Made by a program: the position numbers and the translations under genes. Below the pieces are notes generated by a model. The model was not told the origin of the DNA. It saw only the letters and a program-made list of their open reading frames with translations, and made no database searches. A stretch of DNA of 64,000 bases from Streptomyces xanthochromogenes (GTDB lineage Bacteria > Actinomycetota > Actinomycetes > Streptomycetales > Streptomycetaceae), in NCBI RefSeq assembly GCF_014650455.1, contig NZ_BMUZ01000001.1, positions 682,001 to 746,000 of the forward strand. Direction: 5' to 3'. Positions 59,200 through 64,000 of this stretch are shown in pieces (positions within the stretch are counted from its first letter, which is position 1; every line of letters begins with the position of its first letter).

Positions 59200-59425
59200 C
59201 GACCGGCCCCGGGTGCACGGGGGCTGCGCCCCAGCCCCCGGGTTCGGGCCCTTGGTGGGCTTCCGGGGGGCTGCGCCCCGGGTCCCGTTCGTCCGGGTGC
59301 GGATCGTGAGTGGCTGGTCGCGCAGTTCCCCGCGCCCCTGTAGGTTCCCCTGAACGCCTCGGTGCCGGCCCGCACAGGCATCCCCAGCCCGTCCGGCGAT
59401 TGAGGACGAGCGCCGTCAAGGCGGG
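59200..59425. repeat. Composite repeat upstream of recQ
   Basis: ggctgcgcccc units come first, then gagtggctggtcgcgcagtt with ccccgcgcccct, then ctcggtgccggc, then cagcccgtccggcgattgag with gacgagcgcc. The same order occurs at 38.9 kb and, inverted, at 52.8 kb. The whole 395-bp gap (59093-59487) holds no gene. Confidence 0.8.
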
Positions 59426-59430
59426 GCGGG

Positions 59431-59472
59431 GAAAAGCAAGGGCCCCGGCGCCACCCACCCGCGCCGAGGCCC
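59431..59472 (-). terminator. Terminator of the main nuo operon
   Basis: gggccccggcgc (59440-59451) pairs with gcgccgaggccc (59461-59472) with one mismatch. On the minus strand it is followed by TTGCTTTTCC. It lies 16 bases past the nuoN stop. Confidence 0.75.
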
Positions 59473-59487
59473 CACCGCGACCGTCCG

Positions 59488-61140
59488 CTACCGGACGAAC
59501 ACGCTCGCGTTGTGTGCCAGATCGAGGAAGTACTGCGGGGCGACGCCCAGCACGAGCGTCACCGCCACCCCCACCCCGATCGCCGCCGTCGTCAGCGCGG
59601 ACGGCACCGCCACCGTCGGGCCGTCCGCCTTCGGCTCGCTGAAGAACATCAGCACGATCACCCGGATGTAGAAGAACGCCGCGACAGCGGAGGAGATCAC
59701 ACCGACCACGACCAGCGCCCCGGCACCCCCTTCCGCCGCCGCCTTGAACACCGCGAACTTCCCGGAGAAGCCGGACGTCAGCGGGATGCCCGCGAAGGCG
59801 AGCAGGAAGACCGCGAACACCGCTGCCACCAGGGGCGAACGGCGGCCGAGGCCGGCCCACTTGGACAGGTGCGTCGCCTCGCCGCCCGCGTCCCGCACCA
59901 GCGTGACGACCGCGAACGCGCCGATCGTCACGAATGAGTACGCCCCCAGGTAGAACAGCACCGATGAGATGCCGTCGGCGTTGGTGGCGATGACACCGGC
60001 CAGGATGAACCCGGCGTGCGCGATCGAGGAGTACGCGAGCAGCCGCTTGATGTCGGTCTGGGTGATCGCGACGACCGCGCCGCCCAGCATCGTGATGATC
60101 GCGACGCCCCACATGACCGGGCGCCAGTCCCAGCTCATGCCGGGCAGCACCACGTACAGGAGGCGGAGCAGCGCGCCGAAGGCCGCGACCTTGGTGGCCG
60201 CCGCCATGAAGCCCGTGACCGGGGTGGGCGCACCCTGGTAGACGTCCGGCGTCCACATGTGGAACGGCACCGCGCCGACCTTGAACAGCAGGCCCATCAG
60301 AATCATGGCGCCGCCGATGAGCAGCAGCGCGTCGTTGCCCATGGTTCCGGCGAGCGCCGGGTCCACGTTCTGGACCGAGCCGCTGACGACGTCCGCGATC
60401 GTGGCGTACGAGACGGAGCCCGCGTAGCCGTACAGGAGCGCGATGCCGAAGAGCAGGAAGGCCGAGGAGAACGCGCCGAGCAGGAAGTACTTGACCGCCG
60501 CCTCCTGCGACATGAGCCGCTTGCGGCGGGCCAGGGCGCACAGCAGGTAGAGCGGGAGCGAAAAGACTTCCAGGGCCACGAACAGGGTCAGGAGGTCGTT
60601 CGCCGCCGGGAAGACCAGCATCCCGGAGACGGCGAACAGGGCGAGCGGGAAGACCTCTGTGGTGGTGAACCCGGCCTTGACCGCGGCCTGCTCGCTGTCG
60701 CTGCCCGGCACGGAGGCGGCCTGGGCGGCGAAGGAGTCCACCCTGTTGCCGTGCGCCTCCGGGTCCAGGCGGCGCTCGGCGAAGGTGAAGACCGCCACCA
60801 CGGAGGCCAGCAGAATGGTGCCCTGCAGGAAGAGCGCGGGGCCGTCGACGGCGATCGCGCCCATCGCCGCGATGTGCGCCTTGGTGGTCCCGTAGCCGCC
60901 GGCCGCGAGGCCGACCACCGCCGCGAAGGCGGCGGCGAGCGCGACCACCGACAGGAACACCTGGACGTAGTAGCGGCTGCGGCGCGGGACGAAGGCCTCG
61001 ACGAGGACGCCGATCAGCGCCGCGCCGAGCACGATCAGCGTGGGTGCGAGCTGGGCGTACTCGATGTGCGGCGCGGGGATCTTGTCGAGCTTCCCCTCGG
61101 CCGCCGTGGTCCACAGGCTGTGGACAGCTGATGAGCTCAC
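59488..61140 (-). CDS. nuoN: NADH-quinone oxidoreductase subunit N, main locus
   Basis: Antiporter-like membrane subunit of complex I, 550 residues, about 14 spans. It shows VALEVFSLPLYLLCALARRK, GLLFKVGAVPFHMWTPDVYQ followed by GAPTPVTGFMAAATKV, and IKRLLAYSSIAHAGFILAG. The GTG at 61140 overlaps the nuoM stop by four bases (GTGA). It is the last gene of the 14-gene-type operon, followed by a terminator. Confidence 0.95.
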   Translation of the reverse strand: MSSSAVHSLWTTAAEGKLDKIPAPHIEYAQLAPTLIVLGAALIGVLVEAFVPRRSRYYVQVFLSVVALAAAFAAVVGLAAGGYGTTKAHIAAMGAIAVDGPALFLQGTILLASVVAVFTFAERRLDPEAHGNRVDSFAAQAASVPGSDSEQAAVKAGFTTTEVFPLALFAVSGMLVFPAANDLLTLFVALEVFSLPLYLLCALARRKRLMSQEAAVKYFLLGAFSSAFLLFGIALLYGYAGSVSYATIADVVSGSVQNVDPALAGTMGNDALLLIGGAMILMGLLFKVGAVPFHMWTPDVYQGAPTPVTGFMAAATKVAAFGALLRLLYVVLPGMSWDWRPVMWGVAIITMLGGAVVAITQTDIKRLLAYSSIAHAGFILAGVIATNADGISSVLFYLGAYSFVTIGAFAVVTLVRDAGGEATHLSKWAGLGRRSPLVAAVFAVFLLAFAGIPLTSGFSGKFAVFKAAAEGGAGALVVVGVISSAVAAFFYIRVIVLMFFSEPKADGPTVAVPSALTTAAIGVGVAVTLVLGVAPQYFLDLAHNASVFVR

Positions 61141-62732
61141 TTGGCCGCCTCCACCACCGGGTTGGGGTCCTTCTTCTGTACGTCCGACATGGTCTGGCGG
61201 ACCGCCGGGTTGACGATGTCGGTCAGCGGCTTCGGGTAGACCCCGAGGAAGATCAGCAGGCCGATCAGCGGGGCGACCACGAGCAGCTCGCGGACCTTGA
61301 GGTCGGGCATGCCCTGGACCTCGGCCTTGACCGGCCCGGTCATCGTCCGCTGGTAGAGGACGAGGACGTAGAGCGCGGCCAGGACGATGCCGAGGGTGGC
61401 GACCACGCCCGCCGCCGGGTAGCGGCTGAACGTGCCGACCAGGACCAGGAATTCGCTCACGAAGGGAGCGAGGCCCGGCAGGGACAGGGTGGCGAGGCCG
61501 CCGATCAGGAAGGTGCCGGCGAGCACCGGGGCGACCTTCTGGACGCCGCCGTAGTCCGAGATGAGCCGGGAGCCGCGCCGCGAGATCAGGAAGCCGGCCA
61601 CCAGCATCAGTGCGGCCGTCGAGATCCCGTGGTTGACCATGTAGAGCGTGGCGCCGGACTGGCCCTGGCTCGTCATGGCGAAGATGCCCATGATGATGAA
61701 GCCGAAGTGCGAGATCGACGCGTACGCCACCAGGCGCTTGATGTCGCGCTGGCCGACGGCCAGCAGTGCCCCGTAGATGATGCTGATCACGGCGAGCACC
61801 ACGATCACCGGCGTCGCCCACTTGCTGGCCTCGGGGAAGAGCTGGAGGCAGAAGCGCAGCATCGCGAAGGTGCCGACCTTGTCGACGACCGCGGTGATCA
61901 GCACGGCGACCGGCGCGGTGGCCTCACCCATCGCGTTGGGCAGCCAGGTGTGCAGCGGCCACAGCGGGGCCTTCACCGCGAAGGCGAAGAAGAAGCCGAG
62001 GAACAGCAGGCGCTCGGTGTTGGTCGCCATGTGGAGCGAGCCGCTCGCGCGGGCCGCGGCGATCTCGTTCAGCGAGAACGAGCCCGCCACCACGTACAGA
62101 CCGATGACGGCGGCCAGCATGATGAGCCCGCCGACCAGGTTGTAGAGCAGGAACTTGACGGCCGCGTACGAGCGTTGGGTCGCCGCCGCCTCGTCGCCCT
62201 GGGCGTGCGCCCGGTCGCCGAAGCCGCCGATGAGGAAGTACATCGGGATGAGCATGGCTTCGAACAGGATGTAGAAGAGGAAGACGTCGGTGGCCTCGAA
62301 GGAGAGCACCACCATCGCCTCGACGGCGAGGATCAGGGCGAAGAAGCCCTGGGTGGGCCGCCAGCGCCCCGCAGCGAAGCTGCTGTCGGGCCCGGCGCTG
62401 GTCTCCAGGGGGTCGGCGTCGTGCCAGCCGGCCGCGATGATGAACGGGATGAGCAGCGCGGTGAGCCCGATGAGGGCAACGCCGATGCCGTCCACGCCCA
62501 GTTCGTAGCGGACTCCGAAGTCCTTGATCCAGGCGTGCGACTCGGTCAACTGGTAGCGGGCGCCGCCCGGTTCGAACCGTACGAGCTGGATCGCGGCGAG
62601 CACCAGGGTGCCCACCGAGACCAGCAGGGCGAGCCACTTGGCGGCGGTCCGCCGTGCGGCCGGCACGGCCGCGGTGGCGATCGCGCCGAGCGCCGGAAGG
62701 GCGGCCGTCGCGGTGAGGAGGGGGAAGGACAT
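61137..62732 (-). CDS. nuoM: NADH-quinone oxidoreductase subunit M, main locus
   Basis: Antiporter-like subunit, 531 residues. It has FYILFEAMLIPMYFLIGGFG, FAVKAPLWPLHTWLPNAMGE followed by ATAPVAVLITAVVDKVGT, and DIKRLVAYASISHFGFIIMG. ATG at 62732 lies four bases after the nuoL stop and is preceded by a TAA-ended nuoL. It is clearly diverged from the nuoM2 copy. Confidence 0.95.
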   Translation of the reverse strand: MSFPLLTATAALPALGAIATAAVPAARRTAAKWLALLVSVGTLVLAAIQLVRFEPGGARYQLTESHAWIKDFGVRYELGVDGIGVALIGLTALLIPFIIAAGWHDADPLETSAGPDSSFAAGRWRPTQGFFALILAVEAMVVLSFEATDVFLFYILFEAMLIPMYFLIGGFGDRAHAQGDEAAATQRSYAAVKFLLYNLVGGLIMLAAVIGLYVVAGSFSLNEIAAARASGSLHMATNTERLLFLGFFFAFAVKAPLWPLHTWLPNAMGEATAPVAVLITAVVDKVGTFAMLRFCLQLFPEASKWATPVIVVLAVISIIYGALLAVGQRDIKRLVAYASISHFGFIIMGIFAMTSQGQSGATLYMVNHGISTAALMLVAGFLISRRGSRLISDYGGVQKVAPVLAGTFLIGGLATLSLPGLAPFVSEFLVLVGTFSRYPAAGVVATLGIVLAALYVLVLYQRTMTGPVKAEVQGMPDLKVRELLVVAPLIGLLIFLGVYPKPLTDIVNPAVRQTMSDVQKKDPNPVVEAAK

Positions 62733-62736
62733 TGCT

Positions 62737-64000
62737 TTACACCGCCCTCATCAGCAGAGTCGCGGCGATGATCACCACAGCACCTCCGAACATCGAGACC
62801 GCGTAACTGCGGGCGAAGCCGTTCTGCAGCTTGCGCAGCCGGCCGGAGAGCCCGCCGACCGAGGCGGCGGTTCCATTGACGACTCCGTCGACCAGGCTGT
62901 GGTCGAGGTAGACGAGCGAGCGGGTGAGGTGTTCGCCGCCGCGGACCAGGACCACGTGGTTGAAGTCGTCCTGGAGCAGGTCGCGGCGGGCGGCCCGGGT
63001 GAGCAGCGAGCCGCGCGGGGCGACGGCCGGAACGGGCTTGCGGCCGTACTGGGCGACCGCGAGGCCCACGCCGATCAGCAGGCAGACGATGGTGGCGGCG
63101 GTGACCGTCCACTCCGCCACCGGCGAGTTGCCGTGGTCGAAGGACGTGACCGGCTCCAGCCACTTCACGAACCGGTCGCCGATGCCGAAGATGCCGCCCG
63201 CAAAGACCGAGCCGAAGGCCAGGACGATCATGGGGATCGTCATGGACTTCGGGGACTCGTGCGGGTGCGGCTCGTCGTGGGCGCCGTGCGTCTGGGCGGC
63301 GGGCTCCACGCCCGGCTGGTCCGGCGCGGGGGTCTTCGCGTGCTTCCAGCGCTCCTCGCCGAAGAACGTCATCACCATCACGCGCGTCATGTAGTACGCG
63401 GTGATCGCGGCGCCGAGCAGGGTGACCGCGCCGAGGATCCAGCCCTCGGTGCCGCCCTTGGCGAACGCCGCCTCGATGATCTTGTCCTTGGAGAAGAACC
63501 CGGACAGGCCCGGGAAGCCGATGATCGCGAGATAGCCGAGGCCGAAGGTGACGAAGGTGACCGGCATGTACTTGCGCAGGCCGCCGTACCTGCGCATGTC
63601 GACCTCGTCGTTCATGCCGTGCATCACCGAGCCGGCGCCGAGGAAGAGCCCGGCCTTGAAGAAGCCGTGCGTCACCAGGTGCATGATCGCGAAGACGTAG
63701 CCGATCGGGCCGAGACCGGTGGCCAGGACCATGTAGCCGATCTGCGACATGGTCGAGCCGGCGAGGGCCTTCTTGATGTCGTCCTTGGCGCAACCGACGA
63801 TCGCACCGAACAGGAGCGTGACCGTGCCGACGATCACGACGACCGTCTGGACGTCGGGCACCGCGTTGAAGATCGCGCCGGAGCGGGTGATCAGGTAGAC
63901 GCCCGCGGTCACCATGGTCGCCGCGTGGATGAGGGCCGAGACCGGGGTCGGACCCTCCATCGCGTCGCCGAGCCAGGACTGGAGCGGCACCTGCGCCGAC
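62737..64000 (-). CDS. nuoL: NADH-quinone oxidoreductase subunit L, main locus (partial, 5' end outside window)
   Basis: The window holds the C-terminal 420 or so residues. The frame remains open to base 64000 (the last codons read [20 protein letters not shown]), so the start lies beyond the edge. The conserved lysine segment and [20 protein letters not shown] are visible. Then comes the amphipathic lateral helix region and a final span ([17 protein letters not shown]). It ends in TAA, with nuoM and nuoN downstream. Confidence 0.95.
   Translation of the reverse strand, partial: SAQVPLQSWLGDAMEGPTPVSALIHAATMVTAGVYLITRSGAIFNAVPDVQTVVVIVGTVTLLFGAIVGCAKDDIKKALAGSTMSQIGYMVLATGLGPIGYVFAIMHLVTHGFFKAGLFLGAGSVMHGMNDEVDMRRYGGLRKYMPVTFVTFGLGYLAIIGFPGLSGFFSKDKIIEAAFAKGGTEGWILGAVTLLGAAITAYYMTRVMVMTFFGEERWKHAKTPAPDQPGVEPAAQTHGAHDEPHPHESPKSMTIPMIVLAFGSVFAGGIFGIGDRFVKWLEPVTSFDHGNSPVAEWTVTAATIVCLLIGVGLAVAQYGRKPVPAVAPRGSLLTRAARRDLLQDDFNHVVLVRGGEHLTRSLVYLDHSLVDGVVNGTAASVGGLSGRLRKLQNGFARSYAVSMFGGAVVIIAATLLMRAV

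Noticed and set aside
59093..59380. Short open frames upstream of recQ
   Set aside because: They consist of the dispersed repeat sequence and are not supported by codon pattern, ribosome site or known family.

Overview
This window is a high-GC actinobacterial chromosome segment and almost certainly Streptomyces. The codon usage is strongly third-position G/C. Many starts are GTG. The gene order tRNA-Trp, secE, nusG, rplK, rplA, lipoprotein, rplJ, rplL lies next to rpmG and hadAB-like dehydratases. Two complex I (nuo) loci, a menaquinone-type polyprenyl synthase and dispersed GC-rich intergenic repeats are also typical of streptomycetes. I see no phage, insertion sequence, CRISPR array or resistance island; it reads as conserved core chromosome with a few accessory modules.

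Layout. 0-5.6 kb (minus): ribosomal and transcription genes (rplL, rplJ with a long leader, a lipoprotein gene, rplA, rplK, nusG, secE) and tRNA-Trp. 5.9-16.1 kb: aspartate aminotransferase, an adenosine-deaminase-like enzyme, murB, hadB/hadA-type dehydratases, rpmG, tRNA-Met, tRNA-Thr, an amidohydrolase that lacks catalytic residues, an NAD(P)-binding protein, a lipoprotein, tRNA-Tyr, a YajQ protein, and an overlapping ogt-alkB DNA repair pair. 16.2-18.5 kb: small membrane and envelope-stress genes (GlsB-like, YccF, HtpX, MscL with a zinc-ribbon-like tail). 18.7-28.8 kb: a ten-gene second complex I operon, nuoABCHIJKLMN, without nuoD, E, F or G; NuoC and NuoI carry long low-complexity tails. 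29-32.8 kb: two closely related sensor kinases and a NarL-type regulator. 33.1-36.1 kb: korAB, 2-oxoacid:ferredoxin oxidoreductase. 36.1-38.6 kb: HxlR regulator divergent from a QorB-like oxidoreductase, then a RarD permease.

38.6-39.3 kb is a gene-free repeat block that ends at a ten-codon aromatic leader peptide in front of an ABC-F ATPase gene. 41-47.8 kb: VOC protein, secreted M28 aminopeptidase, FMN reductase with a long palindrome at its promoter, TetR regulator, and an ABC-2 exporter with a LolA-like protein. 48-56.9 kb: polyprenyl diphosphate synthase, a POT peptide transporter coupled to a CocE/S15 hydrolase, an ATP-grasp/FAD-oxidoreductase operon, and fumarylacetoacetase. 57.2-59.1 kb: RecQ. 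59.5-64 kb: the 3' end of the main nuo operon (nuoN, nuoM, partial nuoL), running off the window.

How it fits together: the window couples translation machinery to respiration. KorAB makes reduced ferredoxin, two complex I loci could oxidise carriers, and the polyprenyl synthase probably supplies the menaquinone side chain. The best candidates for undescribed biology are the leader-peptide/ABC-F unit, the tailed partial complex I, the catalytically degenerate amidohydrolase, and the ATP-grasp/FAD pair.
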